Origin: Pachypanchax playfairii
Taxonomy: Eukaryota > Chordata > Actinopteri > Cyprinodontiformes > Aplocheilidae
Length of the DNA: 64,000 nucleotides
Direction: 5' to 3'
Assembly (NCBI GenBank): GCA_006937955.1
Contig: SSNP01000376.1
Span: 14,536 to 78,535, forward strand
The stretch's first letter is position 1. Each line of letters begins with the position of its first letter. This document shows positions 21,641 through 31,959 of the stretch, piece by piece. The notes under the pieces were generated by a model, which saw only the letters and a list, made by a program, of their open reading frames with translations, was not told where the DNA came from and did no database searches. The position numbers were made by a program, and so were the translations under genes.

Positions 21641-22793
21641 AAAATCCTTTAAATTCTTGTCCGTTCGATATTAAACTGTTCCCAAGATATATCTTTAATA
21701 CCAAAAACCTATCTGCTCCTTTTGCAATGATTTTAATTTTCTCTGTTTTGTGTTTCACTTGATCTGTGCAATTTATAACATATGCAATGAACAAAATCAT
21801 CTTTTCCACTGTAACTCCTGGATGTGTTTCCTGTGTCTTCCCTACATTTGATGCCACCATTGGTTGAATCCTCTCTGTCTCACCATTTGCCTTCTGTACT
21901 CTTTTAACAGCCTCTGCATAACTTATGTTGTGAACTATTTTAACTTGTGCAACCTCCATTGCCTTCTTCCTGACTTCACAGCCCCCATAACTCACCCTGT
22001 GCTGACCCCCACAGTTACAACATTTATTCATAACATCATCTCCACATTCCTCATATTTGTGTTCACCTCCACACTTCGGACACCTCTGTTTTCCCTTGCA
22101 CACTGCTGCAATATGCCCATACCTTTGACACTTATAGCACCTGAGGGGCGGAGGGATATATGCTCTTACAGGAAAACTCATGTATCCTATTTTCACCCTT
22201 TCAGGCAGGACAGCCTCCTGAAATTCCAAAAGTACTGACAAGCTCTCAATCCTTCCCCCATTGACTGTTTTTAATAATCTTTTCACCCTGCTGACCTCTC
22301 CACCATGAATGCTCTGTTTGAGTTTTTCTAGACTTCATCTACTGGAATTCCTGTAATCACCCCCCGTGTAACTTTATTTTCTCCTAGAATCCTTTTCTCT
22401 TTCACAATCTTCTTACAGATACTTTCAGCATTTAACATTTTAGTTTTCTGATCTTCAGTTTTAACGATAATCAACAAGTGTTTTTGCCAGCTGCACTTCT
22501 CCAAACTTTTTCTTTAATTGTCTAGACAGAGCTTTTGGGCTTAACTGCACTTCCTCATCTTCCTCTCTGAATTTCAAGATTATTTTAAATCCTTCCCTTA
22601 CCATCTTTTTCCAAACCACACTTGTCCCTTCATCTGAGCTGTTCTCTTCCAAACTTCTCTTGCGTCCCAAACATACAGTACTTTCCTCCTCTTTCCTGTA
22701 TCTCCCTCTTTCTGATCTTCTCCCACTAGCAACCGGTGTCCATTCACTATCATCCATATCATCATCCTCTCCTTGAGACGCTATTCCAGCCAT
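21639..22793 (-). pseudogene. LINE 1 ORF1 (gag-like, CCHC knuckles), frameshifted
   Basis: The start is a Met at 22793, followed by an acidic, Ser-rich N-terminus with DDMDDSEWTPV. After frame breaks near 22300-22460 the second part contains three Cys/His knuckles: CYKCQRYGHIAAVC, CPKCGGEHKYEEC and CCNCGGQHRVSYGGC. ORF1 proteins of I-clade LINEs use such knuckles to bind their RNA. The preceding SLSVLLEF and PERVKIGYMSFPVRAYIPPP stretch is typical of this ORF1 family. Confidence 0.85.
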
Positions 22794-23070
22794 TCACACA
22801 CCAGTTTATGCCAACCTCCAAAAGTCCGTGATCCAAAGTCAGTCGTCCAAAGCCAGAAGTATTCAGTCTAATCCGTATTTTCAAAAGCACCGCCAATTAT
22901 TCCCTCTTCCTTCTACTTGTTAGTCCGACCCCCCGAGCCGGCGTCTGTCTCTTCTTCTTCTTCTTTCTTGTTTTATGGCGGGTGGCAACCAACTCATCGG
23001 TGCATTTCCGCCACCACTGCATGGGAGTGTGAGTCGGAATGTGGAGTACCTACGTCATTTATACCCCTTA

Positions 23071-24283
23071 CTAAATTCTATTTATTACCCCACTTTTACT
23101 TAAAAATTCTAACACTAACCTATACACCCCTATTCCCCCACTTAATAACTGTTTTAAACTAAACTCCCTATATCCCCTACCTTTTAACTTATCTTCTAAC
23201 ATTTTCCTATTCCTTAAATATTTCCTACATTTACATAATACATGTTCAACTGTTTCTTTATCCTCCCCACACTCACACATTCCTGAATCATGTTTTCCTA
23301 TTCTCCATAAATTATAATTTAACCCTGTATGCCCCATTCTCATTCTAGAGATTACTACTTGATCCTTATTCTTCATTTGCATCTTTTCCATTCCACCTAC
23401 CCTACTCTTGATGCTATATAACTGTCTTCGCTTCCCTTCCCTCATCCATTTTTCCTGCCATTCTTCCATAATTTGTTTTTTTATTATTGCCTTCATTTCA
23501 TTCCTACTATATGGTATCTCTATTATTAAATTTGATTTTATTGCTTGCTTTGCATAATAATCCGCCATTTCATTTACTTCAACCCCCCTATGAGCTGGCA
23601 CCCACATAAACCTAACTTCTCTATCTATCATACTTAATCTAAATAAACATTCATATATTTCCATTAATATATCATATCTTATCTCTCCTGACATTGATTT
23701 AATTGCTAATAACGCTGACATTGAATCTGAACATATTATCCCTTTTTTGATTCCATTTTGTTCCAAGTACTGTAAACTAAAAGATATTGCTAACAATTCT
23801 ACCGTGAATATTGACAAATCATTCGCTGTTCTCTTATTAATATATTTATTTATTTATTTCTGGTATCCATAAGGAAAATCCAGTCCTTCCTGTCTTTAAA
23901 TTTTTCGAACCATCCGTGAATACTGGTACATATGACTCATATTGCCCATCTAATCTATTCCCTACAATGTTATCCCAATTACCCCTACCTTCCCTCCTAC
24001 CCATTTCATTCTGAATATATATATCTATTACAACTGTTGGAAAAAACCAATAAGGTGTTACTGACCATAAAAACTTCTTAACTACTTTCCTCTCATTTAA
24101 TTTACCTTCCTCCACTAACCTACTAGCTTCCTGAATCATACTCTCATTTGTTGTATCTTCCTGTCCCCCTCCTACTCTCATCTCTCCCTTTACCAAATGC
24201 TCATCTTCCGCACATCCTTGTACATTAACCCAATAATTCAATTTTAATAACTTAAACCTTAGCTTCAAAGGCATCTCAACCAT
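23071..24283 (-). pseudogene. LINE 2 RNase H and C-terminal domain
   Basis: Two frames: 24283-23846 ends with VPVFTDGSKN (first Asp of RNase H). After a frame break, 23817-23071 continues with FTVELLAI (Glu), ICSDSMSALLAI (second Asp) and WVPAHRGVEVNEMAD (His and last Asp). It finishes with a Cys-His zinc-like motif (CECGEDKETVEHVLCKC) known from the C-terminus of I-clade LINEs. All RNase H catalytic residues are present, in two frames. The final frame is open for about 248 codons and ends with a normal stop. Confidence 0.88.
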
Positions 24284-25142
24284 TCTACTTGCACTGCAAT
24301 TGTTGGTGTTGTCCTAAATGCTCCACAACATATTCTTAATGCCTGACTCTGTATAATTTCAATTTTCTTTATTAAAGTCTTACTTGCTAAACTATACACT
24401 ATCACTGAAAAAAGTCTAACATGCAGTCATTCATTCAATCTAATAAGTGCGATTCAAAACAGAATAAAATTGTTGATTTGATTGTGAAACTCATTATTTT
24501 TGCATTGTAAAACACCACTTTTGATTTGGACGGAACTAAATATCCGTTCAAATGACACAACACAAAGTTTTTGATTTCTCTCAAAACATAAGTTTGTTTT
24601 CATGTTCAACAGATAATATTTTTAATTTGAGTCAAATGTGATTTGCACTTGAACACGCCCACCAGGAATAGACCGGGACACACTTTTATGTCTGCATGGC
24701 TGCTGGAAGAATCGTGTTCCATCATTTATGGATTTCATCCGAAAATAAACGTAAGTAAAGCCAAGTGTGTTACAAAAGTTTTTAGTATTTGTATTGCCAA
24801 AATTGCAGAGAATAACCTCATTTAAGCTGCGTCTCTAGCCACCACCAATGCTAGCCATATTTGCATGATTGTAGCTTCTAGCTGACACTATCCAGCGCGA
24901 TATTCGAGCTGGTTAACACATTTACCGGTCAGTCGGGAATGTAAGTTAGCCAAAAGCCCTTGCTTAAAGAACAACTAACCCCCCCTGCCAGAGACTTACT
25001 TCCGCCTCAGTGAGTTTCAAAACTGGCGCTGAAATGGGCGTGCTGGGAGGACTGAGGGGCACGAGCGGGAGGGGGCTAGTGGGCGGGGTTTGGGCTGTGA
25101 TTGACAGTTGGCTTTGGCGCTGACACTGACAGCTGAAGTGCA

Positions 25143-25343
25143 TAACGGCAAGCGATAGCGAGTTAAGTTTTGCAACAGAGAGATCCTTTGAGGTGGAAGA
25201 TTTTTCTCCACCTCCCTCCCCTGAGATGGAGGTTCTGGAGGAGGGTTCGGTGGCGGACGCTAGCGGCCCTGAGCCGTATCGCTTCGAGCCGCGAGCTCCA
25301 GCGAGGCCCCATACGGTGCTGCGGAGGCTGCCACCGAACCCTC
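25143..25343 (+). pseudogene. N-terminal fragment resembling fish P2X7 C-domain-type proteins
   Basis: A plus-strand frame starting at TASDSELSF (codon ATA in place of a likely ATG) runs 67 codons through EVEDFSPPPSPEMEVLEEGS to GPEPYRFEP and stops at the undetermined base 25344. Acidic Ser/Pro-rich starts followed by 'PYRFEP' are, from memory, seen in multicopy fish proteins carrying the P2X7 intracellular zinc domain. That domain itself is absent here. GC content is far higher than in the flanks. The call is tentative. Confidence 0.35.
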
Positions 25344-25344
25344 N
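25344..25344. other. single undetermined base
   Basis: It follows CCACCGAACCCTC, which is the exact complement of GAGGGTTCGGTGG at about 25234-25246. The sequence after it is AT-rich and unrelated, so the base probably marks a deletion breakpoint or an assembly join. Confidence 0.7.
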
Positions 25345-25898
25345 GGTTTTATAGAGGTTTTATGCAGGTTTCATACCTGTTTTATACAATAAACATCTTT
25401 CTAAAGACTGTGCCATCGCACTAAATCTGTATATTACTGATCCTCTCTATTGATTATAGTTTGTTTTGGAACAATAAATAATTTTGAAATAATCTGTTGG
25501 CCAACTGTCTGTTTTTTATAGGAAATGCAAAGTATTTTTGAACTGAAATAAAATTAAATGTGTAAAATATAGTTTGATTATATTTAAATTAATTAACTGG
25601 CTTCAATGCAAATATATTAGTTCATGTTAATTTGGTTCAATGTAAATACATTAGGTTGGTTCAAATTCAAAATATTAGCTTGGTTCAACAACTAAAATAC
25701 GGTTGAATGTAAAAAACTTTATTTGGATCAATGCAAATTTTTAAGTTTCAGTCAAGTGAAGTAATATGGTTTATATCAACATAAAAGAATCAGGTCATAT
25801 CAAATGACTCAATTTAGATTCTATGAAATCAAATATTTTGGATGTGAAAGTTGGACATCAATTTTTTTAATTTGAGTAAGGTTATTCTTTTTACAGTG

Positions 25899-26155
25899 AC
25901 TACCATAGTCTATGATTGACCTGACCATAGCTGTATAAATTTGTTTCAGTGCTTCCATGCTGGCTCCCCATTCATTTCCCCTCATTACGTTAATCACCTT
26001 TTTACACCTTTCTTCTACTTTATTAATATGATCCCTCCAAATTCATTTTTCATCAAATATCACTCCCAAATACATAAAACTTTTAACTTGTTCTACCTTC
26101 TCCCTATATAACTTAAGGTCAATTTTAACATTCCTCTTCCTTGTAAACACCATGC
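25899..26155 (-). pseudogene. LINE 2 reverse transcriptase, thumb region
   Basis: The frame reads KIDLKLYREKVEQVKSFMYL then GVIFDE, INKVEERCKKVINVM and RSIIDYGS, equivalent to the LINE 1 region at 18486-18800. It continues on the far side of the solo LTR (26912) and of the TIR element (24402). Confidence 0.75.
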
Positions 26156-26911
26156 TGTCAGGTCTTGGGGTTTTGTTTATGTTTTGTACTTCCGGGGTTT
26201 TGCAGGAGTTATTTTCCCTTTTGGTTCTGATCCTATTCTTAGGTTATGTTATGCTTTTATTTTCCGTAGTCATCCAGGTTCCTGTTTTGCTTTTATTTTG
26301 GTCATGTCTGTGTTTCCTGTTCTCCTGCATGTATCTTAGGTTTCTTGATTGTATTAGGTCACTTCCTGTTTCTGTTCCTCCACTCCCAGGTGTGTCGTGT
26401 TATTGTGATTAGTTCTGGTTTGTTTGCCCCATGTCCTCAGGTGTTTTGTGTTTGTAATCAGGTTGGTGTCTTGTATTTAAGTTCCATGTATGTGTCGGCA
26501 TCGGTCCGTTGTCATTTATCCTGTATGTCCCACACCGTAGTCTGTCGTGTTCCCGTCCCCAGAGCGTCTCTCTGAAGTTTTGAGTGCCTCTGCGCTGGCC
26601 GTCCGCCGCGCCGTTTAGAGGGCTCTTCTGTCGTGGTTCCTGTTGTCATTTTTTCCCCCGTACTAGTCTTAGCGTCAGCCCCCAGTCACCGTCTCAGCCC
26701 CTTATCTGGATTATGATTTTTTCCCCGTGGATTACTTTTGTGGTGTTTTCATCCCTGGACTGTTCATTCTCATGTAAGTTTGTTTTGCTGCCCCGTCAGC
26801 ACTTTACTTTCTTTTATTAAAATCTTTTGTTGTTCTTAATCCCGGTTTAGTTGTGTTTTCCCCTCAGACTCACTGCACCTGGGTCCAACATCATAACCCC
26901 GAATCGTGACA
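26156..26911 (+). mobile_element. solo LTR (gypsy-like), target duplication CATGC
   Basis: It begins TGTCAGGTCTTGG and ends CGAATCGTGACA, flanked by CATGC at 26151-26155 and 26912-26916. TATA-like tatttaag lies near 26473 and ATTAAA at about 26816. A GTAAGT donor-like site is at 26773, but the nearest acceptor-like AG (26798-26799) is only 27 bases on. It is a second member of the same LTR superfamily as 19065-19849, diverged in the middle. Confidence 0.9.
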
Positions 26912-27296
26912 CATGCTTTTTGTCTTTTCAACTGAAAATTTAAAACCCCAGTCAAACGACCAACTTTCTACCTTATTTATTGCCTCCTGTGCCTTCTTCT
27001 GCAAATATTGAATATTTCTACCTCTTTTCCATATAATTCCGTCATCCGCAAATTACCTTTAACCATACGCTTTACCCATATCACTCCCAATACCTTCAAA
27101 TACATCATTAATCATAATAGAAAACAACACTGGACTAATTACACTCCCTTGTGGTGTTCCATTATCCACTACATACTTTTTTGATATTTTATCCCCTACT
27201 CTAACTTGAATATTTCTATTATCTAAAAAAATCCTTTATCCAATCCTACATTTTTCCTTCTATCCCCAACCTTCTTAATTTAATCATTAATCCTTC
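26912..27296 (-). pseudogene. LINE 2 reverse transcriptase, catalytic box region
   Basis: The minus-strand sequence encodes SPVLFSIMINDVFEGIG-type palm residues, then FADDGIIWKRGRN with the catalytic Asp pair near 27045, then WSFDWGFKFSVEKTKSMVF. It is cut at 27296, where gypsy sequence begins; about ten bases around 'agaaggatta' could belong to either element. Confidence 0.8.
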
Positions 27297-28966
27297 TTCT
27301 GCTGGGCAGGGGTGAACCGCCTGGAAAAGAAAGCACAAGGGTGCAATTTACCGTCCGTCTTGGCGCGCTGGGACAGCACCGCTCCCACCCCGACGTCGGA
27401 GGCATCCACTTCCACTGTGAACTGGATGGTGGTGTCGGGATGGGCAAGCACCGGTGCCTGGGTGAACCACCGCTGCAGCTCCTTAAAGGCATCTTCTGCC
27501 ACCTGACTCCACTGAAAAGACACTTTGGTGGAAGTGAGAGCAGTGAGTGGTGCGGCAATAGTGCTAAAACCTCTGATAAAACGTCTATAAAAGTTTGCGA
27601 AACCTAAAAACCTCTGTAACTCCTTCCTAGACTGGGGGACCGGCCATTCCTCCACTGCCTTCGTCTTAGCAGGATCTGGCTGGACACGTCCTCCCTCGAT
27701 GATGAACCCTAGGAAGGAAACAGAGGTGACGTGAAATTCACATTTCTCCACCTTTACATATAAGCGGTTCTCCTCCAGCCGAACATGTGCCCTGTAAGTC
27801 TTGAGGTCTGGAGAAAAAATGAGGATGTCGTCTAGGTATACAGACACAAACTTATTCAAAAAGTCTCTTAAGACGTCATTTATGAGGTGTTGAAAAACTG
27901 CAGGTGCGTTGATGAGTCCGAAAGGCATTACGAGATACTCGTAATGCCCGATGGGAGTTTTGAAGGCTGTCTTCCACTCGTCTCCCTCTCTTATGCATAC
28001 CAGATGGTAGGCGTTGCGGAGATCCAGCTTGGTGAACACCACAGCGCGATGAGCCGGCTCTATGGCTGAGGACAAGAGAGGGAGCGAGTACTTATTTTTG
28101 ACCGTGATATTATTAAGACAGCGATAGTCAATACAGGGGCGCAGGCTCTTATCCTTTTTCTCCACGAAGAAGAAGCCTGCGCCCACCGGTGAAGAGGAAG
28201 GCCGTATCAGTCCATTCTTTAATTAGTCAGTGATATACTCCTCCATCGCCTCCCGCTCCTTGTGGGAGAGGCTGAAGAGGCGGCCCGAGGGCAGAGGGGC
28301 CCCAGGGAGGAGATCAATCGCACAGTCATATGGACAATGTGGGGGGAGTGAGACGGCCTGTTCCTTGTTGAAGACCTGTCCCAGGTCATGGTAGCAGGTG
28401 GGCACCCGGGACAGGTCAGGTGGTGGTGTAGGAGGCCCCCTACCTGCGGCGCTGGCTGGAGTTGCTGACCTCAAGCAGCAGCGCAGGCACAGCTCGCTCC
28501 ATGCTGTGACGCTCTGCTGCTTCCAGTTAAACTGGGGGTTGTGTTGAGCCAGCCAGGGGAAGCCCAGGACCAGGGGAGCCTCTGTAGTGGGAAAAACGAG
28601 AAAAGACAGGGTTTCAGAATGATTTCCTGAGACTGTTAATGTAACTCGTTCTGTACTGTGTGTGATGCTGGTCATGGCGCTGCCGTCCAGTGCAGTGACG
28701 TGCAGAGGCCTGTCCAATGGTGTGAGTTGGAGTTGTGCTCGTCTAGCCAGCTTAGGGTGAATTAAGTTTCTCTCTGATCCAGAGTCAATAAACACAGTGC
28801 AAGAAACAGTTTCACAGTGAGCCTTGTTGATGGCTGCGGGCAGCAGCAAACGGGGCTTAATCTGCTCTGGGCCCGCCAGGACCCCCACTTTCACTGACGG
28901 GCCTGGTCTTTTGGCGTCTCGGGACAGGCACCAACCTCGTGATGGGGCGAAGCACAGTACGCACAA
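27287..28966 (-). pseudogene. Ty3/gypsy pol: protease and reverse transcriptase, one in-frame stop, RNase H truncated
   Basis: The frame from 28966 carries an aspartic protease (CTVFIDSGSERNLIH, with D-S-G, and LGFPWLAQHNP) and the linker CAIDLLPGAPLPSGRLFSLS. A single TAA at 28220-28222 then interrupts it; the same frame goes on with GAGFFFVEKKDKSLRPCIDY, TKLDLRNAYH (first catalytic Asp), MPFGLINAPAVFQ and VSVYLDDILIF (catalytic YLDD). It ends just after the first RNase H acid (VDASDVGVGAVL). The rest of RNase H, integrase and the 3' LTR are missing. RT is otherwise well preserved, so the loss is recent. Confidence 0.93.
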
Positions 28967-29979
28967 CTGTTTGCCGCTTGGCGGCGTCTGCGCTCCTTGG
29001 CACTGAGGTTCACCTGCCCTATTTGCATGGGCTCAGGTGACGGGGTGCGTCTGGGCGAAGGGTGCCATCTAGTGTGTGGTACCGGACCTGCATGTCTGCC
29101 AATATGTGCGGGCTCTAGTGCTTGTGAACGTCTGGGGGGAGAGTGCCATCTAGTGTGTGGTGCTGGACTTACAGGACGAGGTGAGGCGGAAGTGGAACTG
29201 GTTGTGTGGTGGACCCGGAAGTGACCCCGAGTCTGTCGATCTAACCGGGTCGCCAGGCTGATGAGCCCATCCAGCGTTCTTGGTTCCTCCCGGCAGTTAA
29301 TGTCCTCCTTCAGGCCTTCCGGGAGAGCGTTGAAGAACACGCTGCGGAGGGTCTCATCAGACCAGTTCGTACTGGCGTCCAGGGTCCGGAACTCGAGGGC
29401 GAAGTCCGCCATGTGCTGCGGACGGGGTCTGAGGGCGAGGAGCTCCCGCATGGCGTCCTCCTTTGTGCCTCCGTCCGAGAAGGTGGATGTAAAAGCCTCT
29501 AAGAACCGGGGATATGGAGAAGTCTCTATGGGGTTAGTCTCTACAAACGCGTTTGCCCACCTGAGAGCCTTGTCCCGAAGCCAGCCGATAAGGAAGGACG
29601 TCTTGCTGGCGTCGGAACAAAAGGCTTGAGGAGCCCGGCTGAAGACGATCCGGCACTGCCGGAGGAACCCTCTGCAGTTCTTCGGGTTCCCGTCAAACGG
29701 TGCCGGATCGGGGATGGCGACCTGCCAGTAGCCGGTGTCTGGAGGTGGGGCAGAACGCACCGCTGCTGCTGTAGGAGGAGGAGGAGAAGGGCTGCGGGAG
29801 AGGCGAGACATAACATTGGTGAGTTGTAAGCTTAAACTGTGGAGCTCAGCAGACAGGTTAGCTTGATTTGTTGCTATTTCCTGCATGAACGAATCGTGCT
29901 TCCCCAGCAGTATCCCCTGCTGGGTGAGTGCTGTCTGGAGCTGGGTCTGGGAGCTCTCGTGGCCAGTTTGTTCTGTCAT
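28891..29979 (-). CDS. Ty3/gypsy gag
   Basis: A 362-codon open frame. Residues 1-70 are Gln/Ser-rich. The capsid-like region follows, with PAPFDGNPKNCRGFLRQC, then SFLIGWLRDKALRWANAF and FALEFRTLDASTNW. A duplicated Pro/Arg-rich linker (two copies of a segment with PHTRWH) precedes a zinc knuckle CAYCASPHHEVGAC. This matches gag of the sushi-type gypsy elements from which vertebrate PEG10/RTL genes derive. Its ATG lies in the last bases of the 5' LTR (CATGACA). It overlaps the pol frame by 76 bases in the -1 frame. I saw no clear slippery heptamer in the overlap. Confidence 0.93.
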   Translation of the reverse strand: MTEQTGHESSQTQLQTALTQQGILLGKHDSFMQEIATNQANLSAELHSLSLQLTNVMSRLSRSPSPPPPTAAAVRSAPPPDTGYWQVAIPDPAPFDGNPKNCRGFLRQCRIVFSRAPQAFCSDASKTSFLIGWLRDKALRWANAFVETNPIETSPYPRFLEAFTSTFSDGGTKEDAMRELLALRPRPQHMADFALEFRTLDASTNWSDETLRSVFFNALPEGLKEDINCREEPRTLDGLISLATRLDRQTRGHFRVHHTTSSTSASPRPVSPAPHTRWHSPPRRSQALEPAHIGRHAGPVPHTRWHPSPRRTPSPEPMQIGQVNLSAKERRRRQAANSCAYCASPHHEVGACPETPKDQARQ

Positions 29980-30828
29980 GGTTCAGTTATCAGGGGGGTT
30001 TGTTTCGAACTCCAAGTGCGACCCAACTCCAAACACATAGCGAGAAACAGGTTTAGGCGATTAACAGTGTTTAATATGTACAGTGCTCCAAATACAAACA
30101 AATGTAAACTGTACAGTTGATGATAACTCAGGACGGGAACTGGTGCGGGACAGGAACGGTCCTGGTTGAGAGAGAGAGAGATTAGTGACAGGTGGAGAGA
30201 CCAGCTGCGGTGTGCGGGGATCGTGCTCTTTAAACTCACGGTGACGTGATGCCGTGCTGTCGTGAGGAGGGATCCGGAGGTGCTGCCGCAGGGGTGGTGA
30301 TCCAGGCTGTCAGAGAAGTGCGAGGAGGTCCGGGTCCGTGTGCTGTGCGTGTGCAGGCGTGACTGCAGCAGGGCGACAGCAGCGTGCTGACCGGGACTGC
30401 ATGGATCCAGAGGAGACCAGAGACAGACAGGGAGCCAGAGGGGAGAAGCTAGTCGCGTGCTCTCGCAACAGAGCTTGTAGATTCAGTGAAGCCAGTCCTC
30501 ACTGGAGGCGGGTCGATTACTGCGCTGAGGCACTGATGACTGGAGTAATGCTCCAGGACACGGGGCTGAGGTTAGAGGAAGAGAAGGCAGGTTAGTCACA
30601 GTAGAAATACTCTCTGGCATGCAATCACTCTGGCCACTCTGTTACCACGGGAAGTTAGTGGAACAAACTGGCGTCTGTCTGTGGTTCCTCCTCTGCTTAA
30701 GTACCCAGCTCTCCTGAGCTGGGTAATGATCCACACCTGAGTCCAATGATCCCTGCTGACACGCCCTGCAAAACAATTAAGCACACGGAGAACACACACA
30801 CCACCCACCAGCAGCAGAGATACTGACA
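29974..30828 (-). mobile_element. 5' LTR of the gypsy element
   Basis: On the minus strand it runs from TGTCAGTATCTCTGC at 30828 to AACTGAACCATGACA at 29974, about 855 bases. TATA-like TACTTAAG lies at 30703-30696 and ATTAAA at 30075-30070. Internal splice-like signals: acceptor CTAACCTCAG ending at 30566, donor GTGAGT at 30239-30234, CACTAAT branch-like site followed by a CT tract and ACCAG ending at 30162. The layout equals that of the solo LTRs at 19065 and 52631. The partner 3' LTR is lost. Confidence 0.8.
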
Positions 30829-31162
30829 GATTGTTAGAAAAAACTTGTTTTATGTAACCAATGCCTAAAATGTTGAATGTAACATTAAAAATATGAATTA
30901 ACTATGCTGTGAACAATATAATCAACAAAATTATTGTATAGTGATACATTTCATGCATTAACAATACACAAACTCTTCCTTTGCATTCAATACTAATGCA
31001 CAAGTTCATGGATGTCAGTTTAAGATCAGTATCCACAGCTGTCAGTATTGTCATCCATTCAATTATTATTTTTCATGCTTCACTTTATTTTTACAGTGGG
31101 TTTCATTTTAAAAGTTTGTGTGTAATTCCACATCTGTTTATTTCTGTTAGGGTCCAGCTGAC
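30829..31162. other. no gene recognised
   Basis: AT-rich flank of the gypsy element without supported features. Confidence 0.4.
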
Positions 31163-31345
31163 CAGGGGTCTCATTTATAAAGCTTGCTTACGCACAAAAC
31201 GGGGTCGGAAAACTGCGTAAGCAACTGTCCACGCAATCTTTGGGATTTATAAAGAAAAACGTAGCGGAAAAATGTGCGCAACTTTAAGTTGAGTAAGGAC
31301 CGGGCTTACGCACATTTTGGACATGGAGAGCACCTGCAGTGCTGC
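31163..31345 (+). mobile_element. left end of a hAT-like element (CAGGGGTCTCATTTATAAA type)
   Basis: The sequence starts CAGGGGTCTCATTTATAAAG and continues with 'cttacgcacaaaac' and a second 'atttataaag' word, a subterminal pattern seen at the ends of dispersed fish DNA elements. No matching right end was found before 32000, so this is a fragment or its partner has decayed. No transposase was identified. Confidence 0.4.
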
Positions 31346-31958
31346 GGCTGAGAAGGATAAAATTATTAAGTCCAGCAGCATTATCGATTGTACTGCTTCG
31401 TGCGCACACAGAACAACAAACACCCCCCCCCAAATAAAAACCACACTCAGCTCCCGCTCCGACATGCGGATTATAAGCAGGGGGGCAGATTGAGACAAAA
31501 TGTCATGTGTCATTTTTACCAACATTCTGTAGTCATTACATATATATACATCAATAAGCTGAATGTCAACAAACTTGAGCAATCTGCTCAAGACCTAATG
31601 AAACTCCTTTGAATAACTTTGTTACTTTGAATAGTTTTTGTTTCTTGTTTTGTATTCAAATAAAATTTCAGTCAGTGGGTTAAAAATTGAAATAACAAAT
31701 TTTAGGGTTGGATAAAATTAATAAAGTCTGTTAACATCTCTATATTTTTGGTTTTCTTTAATATTTCTATATGTATAAAAATTGTGTTTTATTAATACTT
31801 TTATAGGTTGAGTATCTTAACATGGTTTGCTGTGCTGCATGTAGCAATCGGTCTGAGAGAGGAATCAGAATGATGGCTTCCCCAAGGACGCAGAGAGAAG
31901 AAGAAAATGGTTGGTTCAAGTCAGCAGGAGCAACTTCACCATGACCAGAGATCACAAT
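31346..31958. other. no gene recognised
   Basis: A minus-strand frame at 31247-31591 is hydrophobic but shows no known motif and overlaps the hAT-like end. I regard it as chance. Confidence 0.35.
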
Positions 31959-31959
31959 A

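Larger units (their letters stand above)
16807..22945 (-). mobile_element. LINE 1: I/Nimb-type LINE, minus strand, with nested insertions
   Basis: The order on the minus strand is ORF1 (22793-21639), endonuclease (about 21640-20990), reverse transcriptase (20901-18488) and the start of RNase H (17397-16807). It is interrupted by a solo LTR (19065-19849) and TTAA element copy C (17402-18483), and cut at the 3' side by an LTR fragment. An RNase H domain after the RT distinguishes the I/Nimb group from L2. Several frameshifts and a stop make it inactive. Its 5' end abuts the 3' tail of LINE 2. Confidence 0.85.
24403..25898. mobile_element. non-autonomous DNA element with CACTG termini
   Basis: The ends are inverted repeats: CACTGAAAAAAGTCTAAC on the left, and CACTGTAAAAAGAATAAC as the complement of the right end. 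It interrupts the LINE 2 RT frame between Asp-Tyr-Gly-Ser and Ile-Val-Tyr-Ser. Removing exactly 24403-25898 restores that frame with no bases left over. Flanks read actat and actac, so a 5-base imperfect duplication or no duplication are both possible. Interior is AT-rich with many 'ggttcaa' words plus a coding-like segment at 25143-25343. Superfamily not determined. Confidence 0.65.
22945..27296 (-). mobile_element. LINE 2: I/Nimb-type LINE, 5'-truncated, with nested insertions
   Basis: Minus-strand pieces at 27296-26912, 26155-25899 and 24402-22945 join into one RT-RNase H reading order once the solo LTR (26156-26911) and the TIR element (24403-25898) are removed. The 3' UTR contains 'ggcggaaatgcaccgatgag' and 'ccgccataaaacaagaaag' and ends in a GAA-rich tail near 22945. 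The 5' side is cut at 27296 by the gypsy element. Confidence 0.85.

Noticed and set aside
26773..26867. Mini-intron in the solo LTR at 26156-26911
   Set aside because: The GTAAGT is present, but the nearest acceptor is 27 bases away and the better one (26867) lies after the poly(A) signal. I do not count this LTR as support for splicing.
28824..29829. Plus-strand frames across the gypsy gag-pol region
   Set aside because: They lie opposite the well-supported minus-strand gag and pol and have no motifs.
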